Translations under genes and position numbers: made by a program
Shown here: positions 8,048 to 17,663 of the stretch, one piece after another
Layout: every line of letters begins with the position of its first letter
How positions within the stretch are numbered: position 1 is the first letter of the stretch
Notes under the pieces: model-generated
What the model was told of the DNA's origin: nothing
The model's database searches: none
The model's input: only the letters and a program-made list of their open reading frames with translations
NCBI GenBank assembly: GCA_016707585.1
Contig: JADJHL010000002.1
Span: 429,647-493,646, forward strand
Origin: Ignavibacteriales bacterium
Lineage (GTDB): Bacteria; Bacteroidota; Ignavibacteria; Ignavibacteriales; Ignavibacteriaceae
DNA: 64,000 nucleotides
Direction: 5' to 3'

Positions 8048-9376
8048 TTATTTTACCAATCCACCCGTAGTTTGCGGAGTTGATAACAAATGCTCAAACA
8101 ATTCCCAGCGTTTTTGTAGATTATTATTTGTTCCACCATTACGTTCTATATAATCTTTTACTATATCCATACCAAGATTATAGTTAATCACATAGCTTCT
8201 GTATTTTTCGATAAACGAAACATACTTATCCGCACTATCTTTTGTGCGCAAAGCATTTTTCTGAAGCCATTCAACTGTTTGTTCACGATTCCATTTTTTA
8301 TCCAGATAATTTCTTGCGGCTTCATTACCAGCATAACTAAAACTTTTTTGCAAATCTAAAATCTTGTAATAAAGATCAGCTTCTTCTGGATTTAGTTCAG
8401 CAAGAGGAAACAAAACATTTTTTTCAAATTTAATTCTTTCATCACCAGGAAAAGCCATTTGAATGCCGAAATTAGCGGTTCCTTCTGCAATTAATGATTG
8501 AGGAGAAAATAAAGCATAAACTTTAAACTCAACCCAGTTTCTTTTGCTTGCAAGATTTTGTTCAAGCAATGCATTATAAACATGATGACCAGGATAACCT
8601 TCGTGAGCGGCAAGATCTACAGCTCGATCAATAAAAATTGGTAGATCTGTATTTACTTCAATTACACTGAAGAATTTTCCTTTATACCAATTGTATGCGC
8701 CCCATGGTTTATCTTTTACATATTCTACTTTAAATGATTCAGTTTCCGGTAATTTGATATGCTTTAAAGTTCTTGTTCTGCATTCGTCAATTGCTGCATC
8801 AAAAACATCTTTAAGTTTTTCTGTTGGTATAACAAACTTAGTTTTAAAATCATTTAAACGTTTTGCAATATCACCTTTGCCAGGAAGAATCTTATCAAGT
8901 TCTGCAATTGCTGATTGAAAATACTCATCGTTGTGAGTTGGAGCAGAAGCATCATAAAGAGATTTTGTTTCTTCATCAAATGGAAGTGTGATTCCGTTTA
9001 ACATAAAGATTTTTGTTTTGCATGCAAGAAGTTGTTTGTAAAGATATCTATAGCGAAGTGTTTCAAGTTCAGTTGCTTTGTATTCGCTAAGTGATTCAAG
9101 TTCGTTAAGTAAACTATCTGTAATTGAAGATAAATTCTTATAAGCAGAAGAATCAAAAACTAAATCTGATTTTAGGTTATCACGCCATTCTTTTGGTCCG
9201 TAATAAGCATCTACAAAATCTGTGTCGTACTGTCCGATGTTTAAAACCAATTTAACATAATCTTCTGCTATAGTATTCATTTTTAACTCTACATCAGTTG
9301 GAATAATTGTTTCTTTTTTTTCTGTGCAGGAAATAAAAAGCATTCCTATTAAAACAATTGAAAATAACTTATTCAC
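8048..9376 (-). CDS. DUF885-family putative zinc peptidase, lipoprotein
   Basis: The family is recognised by AAHEGYPGHHVYNALLEQ (the His-Glu-x2-Pro-Gly-His-His signature near residue 255), thought to bind zinc as in M1/M2-like gluzincins. From GTG 9376 the protein has 443 residues and begins with the lipoprotein signal NKLFSIVLIGMLFISC, lipidated at Cys followed by TEKKE, an acidic and polar start compatible with surface export. An upstream ATG at 9403 would add nine residues before the signal. GTG is preferred because AGGAT precedes it and it leaves only an 8-bp overlap with the upstream gene. Substrate unknown. Confidence 0.85.
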   Translation of the reverse strand: MNKLFSIVLIGMLFISCTEKKETIIPTDVELKMNTIAEDYVKLVLNIGQYDTDFVDAYYGPKEWRDNLKSDLVFDSSAYKNLSSITDSLLNELESLSEYKATELETLRYRYLYKQLLACKTKIFMLNGITLPFDEETKSLYDASAPTHNDEYFQSAIAELDKILPGKGDIAKRLNDFKTKFVIPTEKLKDVFDAAIDECRTRTLKHIKLPETESFKVEYVKDKPWGAYNWYKGKFFSVIEVNTDLPIFIDRAVDLAAHEGYPGHHVYNALLEQNLASKRNWVEFKVYALFSPQSLIAEGTANFGIQMAFPGDERIKFEKNVLFPLAELNPEEADLYYKILDLQKSFSYAGNEAARNYLDKKWNREQTVEWLQKNALRTKDSADKYVSFIEKYRSYVINYNLGMDIVKDYIERNGGTNNNLQKRWELFEHLLSTPQTTGGLVK

Positions 9377-9746
9377 TTTTAATCCTGTTTTTTCTTGCAT
9401 CAATAAAAGATTTAACAGCCAAAATTAAAAACACTAAACATAAAACAGCCATAATAGCCTGAACTGTTACTGCGGCTGGTCTTGCTGTTTCTGCACCACC
9501 GAGCATTTTGAAAAATTTTATTAGTCCACTTACAGTTCCAGCAAATCCTAAAATATTTAGGACAGCGGCAATATGCATTGTGTGTTTTAAATATTTTTCA
9601 TTTAATCCTAACCATCCTAAAATCAACATTGGAATTCCAAAAAATGTTGGAATAAGTGCAGTTATGCTTTCAGTACTGATTCCGAAGTAACCGTATAAAC
9701 CCATAGCAATAAATATTACACCATAAACGATTGTTAGTTTAGCCAT
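9369..9746 (-). CDS. Small four-helix membrane protein, unknown function
   Basis: 125 residues with four hydrophobic segments (about 5-24, 27-45, 57-75 and 92-113) and the basic tail KSFIDARKNRIKSE. No family is recognised. The gene overlaps the start of the DUF885 lipoprotein gene and follows the amylase gene after 11 bp, so all three appear to form one minus-strand operon. Confidence 0.75.
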   Translation of the reverse strand: MAKLTIVYGVIFIAMGLYGYFGISTESITALIPTFFGIPMLILGWLGLNEKYLKHTMHIAAVLNILGFAGTVSGLIKFFKMLGGAETARPAAVTVQAIMAVLCLVFLILAVKSFIDARKNRIKSE

Positions 9747-9757
9747 TGTGTCTCCGA

Positions 9758-12142
9758 TTAGTTTTCTAATTTTAAAATTAAATATTCAATTCCACCAATA
9801 TTAACATCAAGTTTATTATTCTTGATTTCAAATTCCTTCCCGCTTACAAGATCATTTGCTTTGATTACTTTGTACATGCCCGGCAAAGTAAACTCAACTT
9901 TTTGTTGGTCATAATTTTTATTTACAACCACAAGTATTCTTTCATTCATATCAGATCTTAAATAAGCGTAAATATTTTCATCAGCTTGTAAGGTTAAAAA
10001 ATCACCATAACGTAACGCAGAATGTTCTTTTCTGATGTGAATTAATTTACTTACATCATTAAATGTTTGTATCTCATTTTCGTTAAGCTCATAGTCAAAC
10101 CTCATCATTCTTCTGTTATCAGGATCAGAGGCCCCGGTCATTCCAATTTCATCTCCATAATAAATAATTGGGATTCCCGGAATTGTTAACAAATAAGCTA
10201 AATGTAATTTTAGCTTATCATAACTTTTAACATCATCAACTTTAGGCGGATTATTCCATGCAAAGTCACTAGCTCTTCCATCATTTATAGTAAGATCACC
10301 ATCAGCATAAGCCATATATCTAATCTTATCATGGCTATCCATAATGTTGCCCATCAAATTATTATAGCCAAAAACCTGAAATGATTTTTGCATTTGATAA
10401 TCAAGCAATTTGAATGAAGCTTTTTCATCCAGAAAGGCTGGAACAGCAACATCATAAAGATTAAAATTAAATTGTGAACTTAGCTGTCCGTTGTTAACAT
10501 AAGAAGCAATCAAATCAATACCACCAAAAGTTTCACCGATCTGATAAATATCTTTTTTTTCTGGAATTGCAATTTCACTTTTTATTTTGCTCGTTAACAT
10601 TCGCCAATATTCATTTGGTACATGTTTAACTGCATCATGACGGAAGCCATCAGCACCAGTAACTTTTAACCACCACGCAGCATTATCAGTCATAAATTCA
10701 AGTGCTTCATAAGAGCTCGTAAAATCAAACGAAGGCATGTAAGGTTCAAACCAGGTTGTTAATCTGTATTCATCCCATAAACGTAAATTTAATCTTCCGT
10801 TTGGCAAATTGTAATTGCCAAACCAATCACGATGATCTTTCCACATCCAGTGTTCTTTGTGAACATGGTGAGCAACATAATCTAAAAACACTTTAGATTT
10901 TTTTTGATGAGCAAGATCAATAAACTTTTTAACAAGATTCATATCGCCAAAATGCTCTTCAACTTTATTTGCAGATGTTGGCCAGTAGCCGTGATAACCA
11001 GTGTACCATCGATGCGGCGCAGGATATTCCTGATAAGCATTGTTTGTATTATCAATAATTGGGGAAATCCAAAAAGCTGTTACACCAAGTTTGTCAAAGT
11101 ATCCAGTTTCAAGTTTATTAATTATTCCTTGTAAATCTCCACCCTGATAATTTGCTTGCGAGAAAAGTGAATCGTGAACAATTGGACCATCATTTGATTT
11201 ATCACCATTACTAAAACGATCAATCATTAAACTGTATATTATATTATCATTTAAAGTGTGAACATCAGAATTGCCAGCTATGACACCACTATACAACTGA
11301 ACGGTTTGAATGTTACTGTTCTTTGCCATTCTATTAACAGCTAACCTAACTGAATGATTTCCACTTAACATCTTACCTTTTACAGTAAGCGTAATTTCTC
11401 TTCCATTTATTTTGATAAGCTCCGCAGGGAATATTTTATTATCAAAAAGCACTATTAAACTTTCTTTATTAACAAGATTGCTTCGATCAACATTTTCGTA
11501 GAAGAATTTTAGTTTTAATTCATTCTTTGTTTCTTCCGATCCAAGAACATGAAGAAACATTTTATCCTTTGCTGATTCTTCAATAATCCTTAACGAATTA
11601 AAATCTCCCATTCCATTTGGCACTTTAGAAAGATTAGCCGGATCAACAACTTCTCTACCATCTACAAAAAACTTGTACTCATATCTTCCGGGATCAAGCG
11701 GAATTTCGATTTCAAGCGTTCCATCATTATTAAAATCTTTCATTGGTAGATTGTGTCTATCCCAGCTATTAAACTGACCAAACAAACTAATTTCCTTTTC
11801 ATTTGCTTGGGGTTTGAAAGTAAAAAGATATTTTGGACTTTTAACCAGTCTTACAGGAATTTGAAAAGTTTCTTCACCAAGTTTGAATGAAATTAATTCC
11901 ATTCCGGAAAAATCTTTATGCGGATTTAATGATAGTTCCATTGTTGATTTATCATAACTAACATCAACATTTTTACTAGATGTAAATTCAACATCATAAC
12001 TATCAGAATAAAAAATATCGCTAATTAAAACTTTAGTTGTTTGATCCTGCAAAAGATTTAATGGTTGGATTAAATCATGAATATTTTGTGCGAAATTAAT
12101 GGAAATGATGAAGATAGATATGAGAAAGCTATTTTTAAACAT
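9758..12142 (-). CDS. Secreted GH13 alpha-amylase-family glycosidase with N-terminal starch-binding-like domain
   Basis: 794 residues: signal peptide (1-18), a beta domain, a CBM48/early-set-like domain at about 108-175 (SLFGQFNSWDRHN... GRYEYKFFVDG), the GH13 TIM barrel at about 295-700 and a C-terminal beta domain. Catalytic residues are visible: nucleophile Asp in GADGFRHDAVKH (about D503), acid/base Glu in YQIGETFGG (about E537) and the third Asp in MDSHDKIRYM (about D605). Region I reads LDYVAHHVH, with His where many members have Asn before the conserved His. The layout resembles neopullulanase/cyclomaltodextrinase or maltogenic enzymes. It acts in periplasm or at the surface on alpha-glucans. 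Exact specificity cannot be read. Confidence 0.9.
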   Translation of the reverse strand: MFKNSFLISIFIISINFAQNIHDLIQPLNLLQDQTTKVLISDIFYSDSYDVEFTSSKNVDVSYDKSTMELSLNPHKDFSGMELISFKLGEETFQIPVRLVKSPKYLFTFKPQANEKEISLFGQFNSWDRHNLPMKDFNNDGTLEIEIPLDPGRYEYKFFVDGREVVDPANLSKVPNGMGDFNSLRIIEESAKDKMFLHVLGSEETKNELKLKFFYENVDRSNLVNKESLIVLFDNKIFPAELIKINGREITLTVKGKMLSGNHSVRLAVNRMAKNSNIQTVQLYSGVIAGNSDVHTLNDNIIYSLMIDRFSNGDKSNDGPIVHDSLFSQANYQGGDLQGIINKLETGYFDKLGVTAFWISPIIDNTNNAYQEYPAPHRWYTGYHGYWPTSANKVEEHFGDMNLVKKFIDLAHQKKSKVFLDYVAHHVHKEHWMWKDHRDWFGNYNLPNGRLNLRLWDEYRLTTWFEPYMPSFDFTSSYEALEFMTDNAAWWLKVTGADGFRHDAVKHVPNEYWRMLTSKIKSEIAIPEKKDIYQIGETFGGIDLIASYVNNGQLSSQFNFNLYDVAVPAFLDEKASFKLLDYQMQKSFQVFGYNNLMGNIMDSHDKIRYMAYADGDLTINDGRASDFAWNNPPKVDDVKSYDKLKLHLAYLLTIPGIPIIYYGDEIGMTGASDPDNRRMMRFDYELNENEIQTFNDVSKLIHIRKEHSALRYGDFLTLQADENIYAYLRSDMNERILVVVNKNYDQQKVEFTLPGMYKVIKANDLVSGKEFEIKNNKLDVNIGGIEYLILKLEN

Positions 12143-12271
12143 TTTGTTATCCTGAATAAATTGTTCAATTGTTACATAGATGAATTGTTGAACAAGGAAT
12201 TTATTGATACTGTTTTTTGTCTCTCAAATTTACAACAAACAAATCAAAAGTTTAAGTGCGAAAAGTTATGA

Positions 12272-12685
12272 TTATTTTAAATCACTAATATCATCAATGT
12301 AGTAGCAATTGTTATGTTTTGTCATTCCAATTTTAGGATAATAATCAACAGCGGCTGGAGCAGAAAGTAAAATAAGTTTTGCTTTCGGTGTAACTTTTTT
12401 TGTTTCTTCTATTAGTCTTTTTCCAATTCCGTTTTTCTGATATTTAACAGCAACAGCCAAATCTGAAAGATATGTGCAGTAAACAAAATCAGTAATAGAA
12501 CGAGCAACACCAATAAGTAACCCATCTAATCTTGCAGTAACAATTAAGTTTGCATTAATGCACATTGAAGTAATCCTCTGTTCATCATCAACTGGTCTGC
12601 GTTCAGCAAGTGTGCTGGATTTTAGAACTTCAATAAACTCATCTGAATTGAGAGATTTTTCAATCGAATAAATAATTTCATTCAT
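12272..12685 (-). CDS. GNAT-family N-acetyltransferase
   Basis: A 137-residue acetyl-CoA-dependent acyltransferase. The acetyl-CoA-binding segment is KYQKNGIGKRLIEETKK (about 80-97), preceded by the beta strand CTYLSDLAVAVKY. The start is decided by GGAGG five bases before ATG 12685. An upstream ATG at 12697 contains that Shine-Dalgarno sequence and is rejected. It is a single gene between the amylase and HU genes. The substrate (small molecule or protein N-terminus) cannot be told. Confidence 0.85.
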   Translation of the reverse strand: MNEIIYSIEKSLNSDEFIEVLKSSTLAERRPVDDEQRITSMCINANLIVTARLDGLLIGVARSITDFVYCTYLSDLAVAVKYQKNGIGKRLIEETKKVTPKAKLILLSAPAAVDYYPKIGMTKHNNCYYIDDISDLK

Positions 12686-12701
12686 ACTAACCTCCATAAA
12701 T

Positions 12702-12737
12702 AAAAAAAGCGAAGAACAATTTTTTATTCTTCGCTTT
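12702..12737 (-). terminator. Rho-independent terminator after the HU gene
   Basis: AAAGCGAAGAA (12706-12716) pairs with TTCTTCGCTTT (12727-12737) around a short AT loop. Read on the minus strand the stem is followed by a run of seven T (12702-12708). It ends transcription from HU, 22 bases after its stop codon, and isolates the GNAT gene, whose Shine-Dalgarno sequence begins just beyond. Confidence 0.85.
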
Positions 12738-12758
12738 AATAATAAATCTTAACTCAGA

Positions 12759-13040
12759 TTATAAAGCGTTATCTTTTGCTGCTTTAGCTATTCTGAATTT
12801 TAATACTCTCTTTGCAGGAATAACCATTGTAGCGCCTGTGGCTGGGTTTCTTCCCATTCTTTTCTTTCTGTTAACAACTACTAATTTACCTAAACCAGGA
12901 ATTGTGAAAGCCTTCTTAGCTTCTTTGTATGATAAAGCTACGAGTTCTTCTAGAAATTGACCAGCTAATTTTTTTGTTACGCCGGTTTTCTTTGCCATAT
13001 GATCAAGAATCTGACCTTTGGTCATTGATTTAGCTGCCAT
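12759..13040 (-). CDS. HU/IHF-family nucleoid DNA-binding protein
   Basis: 93 residues, the usual HU length. The N-terminal dimerisation helices (MTKGQILDHMAKKTGVTKKLAGQ) are followed by the beta arms with the conserved GRNPATGATMVIPA motif that intercalates at DNA kinks. It bends and compacts DNA and supports replication, recombination and transcription. AGAGGG precedes the ATG. Its own terminator follows immediately, indicating a monocistronic, probably abundant transcript. HU versus IHF subunit cannot be decided. Confidence 0.93.
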   Translation of the reverse strand: MAAKSMTKGQILDHMAKKTGVTKKLAGQFLEELVALSYKEAKKAFTIPGLGKLVVVNRKKRMGRNPATGATMVIPAKRVLKFRIAKAAKDNAL

Positions 13041-13275
13041 AAATAGCCCTCTCTTTTAATTAATGAATGTAGTTTAATTACGAAGCGAAAATAAATATAT
13101 TTTATTTCAAAAGAAAAGAATCTTAAATAAAATATTTTTAGATAAATCGTTTTATTCCCATAAATTGGGAACAAAACTATTGTGCAATCATTAGCAGTCT
13201 TTATTTACAGCTTTGTTGTAAAGATGTTAAATGATTATTTTGAACATAATAATTTTAAGTTTGAATTTCTTTTCT

Positions 13276-15204
13276 ATGTATAAAAAAATTTTACTCTTAC
13301 TTTTTATTTTTGTTGGATTATTAAATGCTCAATCAGTTGATTCAACAAATAATAAAATAAATATATTCCCGGATTCAAGTTTTGCAAAAACAGATTCACT
13401 TTTAACAAATGATTCTTTATTGGTTCAAATTAAGCCCGATTCTATTGCCCCAATCTATTCAACAGTTTTAACCAGTAATAGTTTTGTAATCAGTAATAAT
13501 GATTTATTACATAATGATTATAAATATGCGGGAGATTATTTAAGATTATTCCCTTTTAACTTTATAAAGGATTTAGGATTTACCGGACAACCAAATGAAA
13601 CATTTCTTTATGGAGTTGGTGATAATTCCATAAGTTATTTGATGGATGGAATTTCTATTAATGATAGATACTCAAACTCATTTAACCTAAATCTTATTCA
13701 AAGTGAAGCTGTTGATTCAGTTGAAGTAATTTCTTTACCCAGAGGGTTTTTATATGGAAATTATTCAAACCCTGTATCAGTAAATTTTATAACAAAAGAT
13801 TTTGTTAGCATACAGCCTTACACGAGAATAAGATTTTATCAAGGCGCAAATCGTAATATGATGTTTGACGGAAGTTTTAATGCAAGGGTTACAAATAGAT
13901 TAATTGCTTCGTTTAACATCACTAACAGAATACTTGATGAAACTTATGATGCAACTGAATACTCGATCTGGCAGGGAAAATTTAGACTTAAATATTTACT
14001 ATCAAACTATGTTAATATTATCGCTTCATACAACATAAACGATTACAAAGCCGGTTACAGTGGCGGAGTCGATGTTGATAGCATTATTGCTTCAGGAGAA
14101 GTTGTTAATGAAGTAATGTATAGTTCACTTGATAATCCACCAATGTTTTTTCCAGAAGGAAAATTAAACTCTTTAACTCATTTACCAAGATTAAGAGTTT
14201 TAGCAACACCAACTTACTGGCTAAAAACAGATGCAAGTGTTTTTTATTTGTATAACGAAAGCGAGTTTGTTACCAGAGGCAGCACTAATTCTGAAACAAA
14301 AACATTCGGCATAAATATTAGAAATGATGCAGAATGGAATTTGTTAAAACTTCAGATTAATGCTGATTATGAAAAGTCTAGATCATCAATTTATAGTTCC
14401 GTTTTACTTCAAGATGATTCAACATACATTAATTCATTTAATGAGGTTGATGAAAACATTTTTTCTTTATCAGGAATTGTGTCTGCTTATATATATGATA
14501 GCACATTTATTCCTTCTGTTTTTTTTAAGACCAGCGAGTTTAATCGTTCAGAGATGCTTAACATTAAAGATGTTGATTTTTCGCGCACTGGTTATGGATA
14601 TGATTTAACTATAAAGTTAAACACAAATATAAATTTTTATGCGGGTGCATCAGTGTTTGATGGAAATCTGTTTAACGAACTTGGAGCAAAGTACAATAAT
14701 GATTTCCTAAAAGCAGATTTAAAATATTTTTCTACTAATTATAGTTACGGCTATTATACTGGAGGAATGTTTTTTAATTATTATCAATTTGGAAAGGTTA
14801 GTGGTCTGGGAATCAATCTTAAACTAAACCATTGGAAATTACTTTTAGAATCAAATAACGCTTATTATTCTTCTAAAAGTACTAAACTTAATGGTGTTTC
14901 GGAATTCCAAACACAAACTGGATTGTACTATAAAGATATTTTATTTGATAACAATCTTGATTTGAAAACTGGATTTGTTTTTTATTTCACAGGCAAGAAT
15001 AATGTTTTTACTTATGAAAATGTATTGGTTGAAGTTCCATCATCAAACAAATTAGATTTTACACTTGTTGGCGAAATACAAAAGACCGCAATTGTTTATT
15101 TCACATGGCAAAACTTATTGGGAAGTAATTATTATCTAACACCATATTATCCAATGCCTGGCCGCAGCTTAAGATTTGGTGTTGTGTGGGAAATGTTTAA
15201 TTAG
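13276..15204 (+). CDS. TonB-dependent receptor-like outer-membrane protein (plug plus barrel)
   Basis: 642 residues from ATG 13276, where a normal signal peptide begins (MYKKILLLLFIFVGLLNAQ); an upstream in-frame ATG at 13231 would put a second hydrophobic stretch in front and is less likely. A plug-like domain spans about 60-180 (NETFLYGVGDNSISYLMDGI, DSVEVISLPRGFLYG), followed by a long beta-barrel region of alternating aromatic strands ending in LRFGVVWEMFN. No carboxypeptidase-like N-terminal domain and no clear TonB box are seen, so energy coupling is uncertain. Ligand unknown. The 5' gap (13041-13275) shows nothing else. Confidence 0.8.
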   Translation: MYKKILLLLFIFVGLLNAQSVDSTNNKINIFPDSSFAKTDSLLTNDSLLVQIKPDSIAPIYSTVLTSNSFVISNNDLLHNDYKYAGDYLRLFPFNFIKDLGFTGQPNETFLYGVGDNSISYLMDGISINDRYSNSFNLNLIQSEAVDSVEVISLPRGFLYGNYSNPVSVNFITKDFVSIQPYTRIRFYQGANRNMMFDGSFNARVTNRLIASFNITNRILDETYDATEYSIWQGKFRLKYLLSNYVNIIASYNINDYKAGYSGGVDVDSIIASGEVVNEVMYSSLDNPPMFFPEGKLNSLTHLPRLRVLATPTYWLKTDASVFYLYNESEFVTRGSTNSETKTFGINIRNDAEWNLLKLQINADYEKSRSSIYSSVLLQDDSTYINSFNEVDENIFSLSGIVSAYIYDSTFIPSVFFKTSEFNRSEMLNIKDVDFSRTGYGYDLTIKLNTNINFYAGASVFDGNLFNELGAKYNNDFLKADLKYFSTNYSYGYYTGGMFFNYYQFGKVSGLGINLKLNHWKLLLESNNAYYSSKSTKLNGVSEFQTQTGLYYKDILFDNNLDLKTGFVFYFTGKNNVFTYENVLVEVPSSNKLDFTLVGEIQKTAIVYFTWQNLLGSNYYLTPYYPMPGRSLRFGVVWEMFN

Positions 15205-15209
15205 GCTTT

Positions 15210-15294
15210 TGTCATGCCGGACTTTGCCAAAGGCATCCCTATGGGAGATCCGGCATCTAAATAGTTTAAATAGATTCCCGCTTTCGCGGGAATG
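15210..15294. repeat. Composite palindromic repeat between convergent genes
   Basis: The outer element has arms ATGCCGGA (15214-15221) and TCCGGCAT (15249-15256) around a core TTGCCAAAGGCATCCCTATG. The reverse complement of this core recurs at 34671-34700 inside different arms. A second hairpin, ATTCCCGC-TTTC-GCGGGAAT, lies at 15274-15293. The element separates two convergent genes and could serve as a bidirectional terminator. Confidence 0.8.
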
Positions 15295-15308
15295 ATAAAA
15301 AGAAAAAG

Positions 15309-16028
15309 TTACAAACTCAACATTTCTTTAAACTTAACTGCTTGTCTTCGTGATACTTCTATTTTATGGCCTCCTTTTAGTTTTGCAAGCAATCCGCCAT
15401 TAAGCCAGGGTTCAATATTTTCAACCCATTTAAGATTGATTATATGTTTTCTGCTTGCACGGAAAAATGATTTGTTATCTAATCTTTCATCAAGATAATT
15501 TAATGTACGTAAGATTAGAGGTTTATTCTCATCAAAGTATAAACGAACATAATTTCCCTCTGATTCAAACAAGCGAACCTTTTCCAACTTTACAAACCAG
15601 CATTTATCACCATCTTTTACAAAAACCTGGTCTTCAGCTGTTAGAGTTTCTTGAGATATATCGTGAGTTCTATCTTTACGCTTTCCTTCAATAAGTTTTT
15701 TTATTGATTCCTCTAATCGTACAGATTCAATTGGTTTTAAAAGATAATCAAGTGCATTGTACTCAAAAGCTTTAAGTGCATATTCATCATAAGCCGTTGT
15801 AAAAATAACCTTGGGAACACTATCAAGTTCTTCAAGTAATTCAAATCCGGTTTTCCCGGGCATTTGAATATCAAGAAAAATAACATCCGGACTTAGCTCA
15901 GATATTTTATTGTGTGCATCATCGGCGTTAACTGCTTCGCCAACGATTTCAATTTCTTTAAATGGTTCTAACAATCTAATTAACTCTGTGCGAGCTAATC
16001 TTTCATCATCTATAATTAACGCTTTCAT
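15309..16028 (-). CDS. LytTR-type response regulator
   Basis: 239 residues. The receiver domain (1-120) has the acidic pair DDE near residue 8, phospho-acceptor Asp in VIFLDIQMPG (about 54), TTAYDEYAL and the Lys in LLKPIES. The LytTR DNA-binding domain (about 140-239) has WFVKLEKVRLFESEGNYVRL and SFFRASRKHIINLKWVE. It receives phosphate from the sensor kinase just upstream, with which it overlaps by one base (TAATG). Such pairs control envelope or extracellular polymer genes in related bacteria; the target here is unknown. Confidence 0.93.
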   Translation of the reverse strand: MKALIIDDERLARTELIRLLEPFKEIEIVGEAVNADDAHNKISELSPDVIFLDIQMPGKTGFELLEELDSVPKVIFTTAYDEYALKAFEYNALDYLLKPIESVRLEESIKKLIEGKRKDRTHDISQETLTAEDQVFVKDGDKCWFVKLEKVRLFESEGNYVRLYFDENKPLILRTLNYLDERLDNKSFFRASRKHIINLKWVENIEPWLNGGLLAKLKGGHKIEVSRRQAVKFKEMLSL

Positions 16029-17149
16029 TATTTTAAACCTCCTAATGGTATTTTAAGCTTTGCAAGAACTGTGTTGTTATTTTCATTTAGTAATGTTAGT
16101 GAAGCAGTTTCTCCATACAATAAAGACAATCTATGTTTTGTGTTACTTACTCCAAATCCGTGAGAATTTCTTAAAGCTTCTTCATCAAACTTACCGCTGT
16201 TTCTAATTTCAATATTTAAATAATTTGAATCCGCATCAGCATTTAGAATTACTTTTCCGCCTTGAGTAAGTTTTGATATTCCATGTTTAATTCCATTTTC
16301 AACCAATGTTTGCACCATCATTGGCGGAATTTCTACTCTATCCGCGCCTGGTGTTGATTGGATTTTATATTGTAGTCTTTCTTCAAATCTAATCTTTTCA
16401 AGATCAAGGTAATCTTGTATTGTTTTAAGTTCATCTGCAAGCGGAACCGTTTCTGTTCTTTCAATCCTTAAAGTGTAACGCATAAGATTTGAAAGCTTTG
16501 TTATTGCATCTTTTGCATTTTGCGGATCTTCTTCAATCAAAGCACGGATGCTGTTCATCGCATTAAACATAAAATGCGGATTTAACTGAGCCTTTAAAGT
16601 TTTCAATTCAAAATCTTTTACCGCAGCTTCAAAAATCAAAGTTTCAATCTCCGCTTTCTTAGAATTTTCAAAATAGTGAATTGCAAAATAAATTAAAGAC
16701 CAAACAAGCATTACGCTTGTAATGTTTAGTGTACTTGCAATGATAGCTGCAATTAAGTGTTTCTCTTCTTTTTCAATCCCAAGTAAATATCCTGAACTAA
16801 ATACCGGAATATAAATTATCAAAGCAACAACAAAACTTGCAATTAGTATTCTCGGAATAATTTTATTTAAGGTAAGATTTGTCCAATTGTTTTTTTTGAT
16901 GTATAACCGATAAAGATGCGAAAAGAGAGTTCCGAATAAAGCCAAGATTATCCAAAGTGCAATTTTATTAAGCGGAATAGTTTCAAAAGAAGAAATTATT
17001 AATAGATTTACAATTACAAATAAACCCCAGCCAGAAATTTGTGAGATCCAATATAGATTTTTTCTTTTCAATGTATTTGTAATTTCGTTTGTTTGTGTAG
17101 ATTGAGAATTATCAAAACCTAATCGTGATTTAATCGTTGCAGTAATCAT
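16028..17149 (-). CDS. LytS/YehU-type membrane sensor histidine kinase
   Basis: 373 residues with four hydrophobic segments in the N-terminal 165 residues, a linker helix, a His_kinase domain with the phospho-acceptor in LNPHFMFNAMNSIRALIEED (about H192), and a HATPase_c domain with VQTLVENGIKHGI (N box) and NSHGFGVSNTKHRL (G box). It is the sensor partner of the adjacent LytTR regulator. No periplasmic sensor domain is visible, so the stimulus is probably sensed in or near the membrane. The gap downstream (17150-17297) holds nothing recognisable. Confidence 0.92.
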   Translation of the reverse strand: MITATIKSRLGFDNSQSTQTNEITNTLKRKNLYWISQISGWGLFVIVNLLIISSFETIPLNKIALWIILALFGTLFSHLYRLYIKKNNWTNLTLNKIIPRILIASFVVALIIYIPVFSSGYLLGIEKEEKHLIAAIIASTLNITSVMLVWSLIYFAIHYFENSKKAEIETLIFEAAVKDFELKTLKAQLNPHFMFNAMNSIRALIEEDPQNAKDAITKLSNLMRYTLRIERTETVPLADELKTIQDYLDLEKIRFEERLQYKIQSTPGADRVEIPPMMVQTLVENGIKHGISKLTQGGKVILNADADSNYLNIEIRNSGKFDEEALRNSHGFGVSNTKHRLSLLYGETASLTLLNENNNTVLAKLKIPLGGLK

Positions 17150-17297
17150 ATCAAATATAATCTTAACATAAACAAAATAGAATCAGTTTATTTTCTTGGG
17201 AAACTTATCCTTAGCAAGCAACAAAGCTGGAATATTTTTTATGATTGGTTAAGTAATGTGATGGATGGGAAAATATTAGGTAAGCAACTTTAAAAAA

Positions 17298-17663
17298 CTA
17301 AAATCTTAGTTTAGGATCTATTATTATCTCTTTTATAATAACTTCTATCTGTTCCTTTAGTACCGGAATATCATGCTTTACTGTATTCCAAACTACTTTT
17401 CTATTAATGCCAAAATATTCATGTACAAGTTTATCTCTCATTCCGGCAATTTCCCGCCATGGTATTTTAAAATACTTCTCTTTAATACTTTTAGGAACTT
17501 TTTTGCTTGCTTCACCGATAACTTCTATTGCCCTAATAACTGCAAAAATACTTTTTTCATCTTTGATAAAGGATGAATAATTTAATCCAGAAATAAAACT
17601 AAGTGCACTTTCACAATAGTTCAACATGTCTGAGATATAAACAATTGGATCTCTTTTTTTCAT
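17298..17663 (-). CDS. hepT: HepT-like HEPN-domain toxin (DUF86)
   Basis: 121 residues of the HEPN fold, with the catalytic R-x4-H motif and following Tyr in GMRDKLVHEYFG (about 76-87) and the upstream helix IRAIEVIGEASKKVP typical of DUF86. HepT toxins cleave RNA and are inactivated when the partner MNT protein AMPylates the Tyr next to the motif. That partner is encoded immediately upstream with an ATGA overlap (17660-17663). All key residues appear intact. Confidence 0.9.
   Translation of the reverse strand: MKKRDPIVYISDMLNYCESALSFISGLNYSSFIKDEKSIFAVIRAIEVIGEASKKVPKSIKEKYFKIPWREIAGMRDKLVHEYFGINRKVVWNTVKHDIPVLKEQIEVIIKEIIIDPKLRF

Noticed and set aside
9377..9403. Upstream ATG for the DUF885 lipoprotein
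   Set aside because: It would place nine polar residues before the lipoprotein signal and enlarge the overlap with the preceding gene.
12686..12697. Upstream ATG for the GNAT gene at 12697
   Set aside because: The GGAGG that should drive translation lies between this ATG and the one at 12685.
15210..15294. Insertion sequence remnants at intergenic palindromes
   Set aside because: No transposase fragment, longer terminal repeats or target duplication accompanies them.
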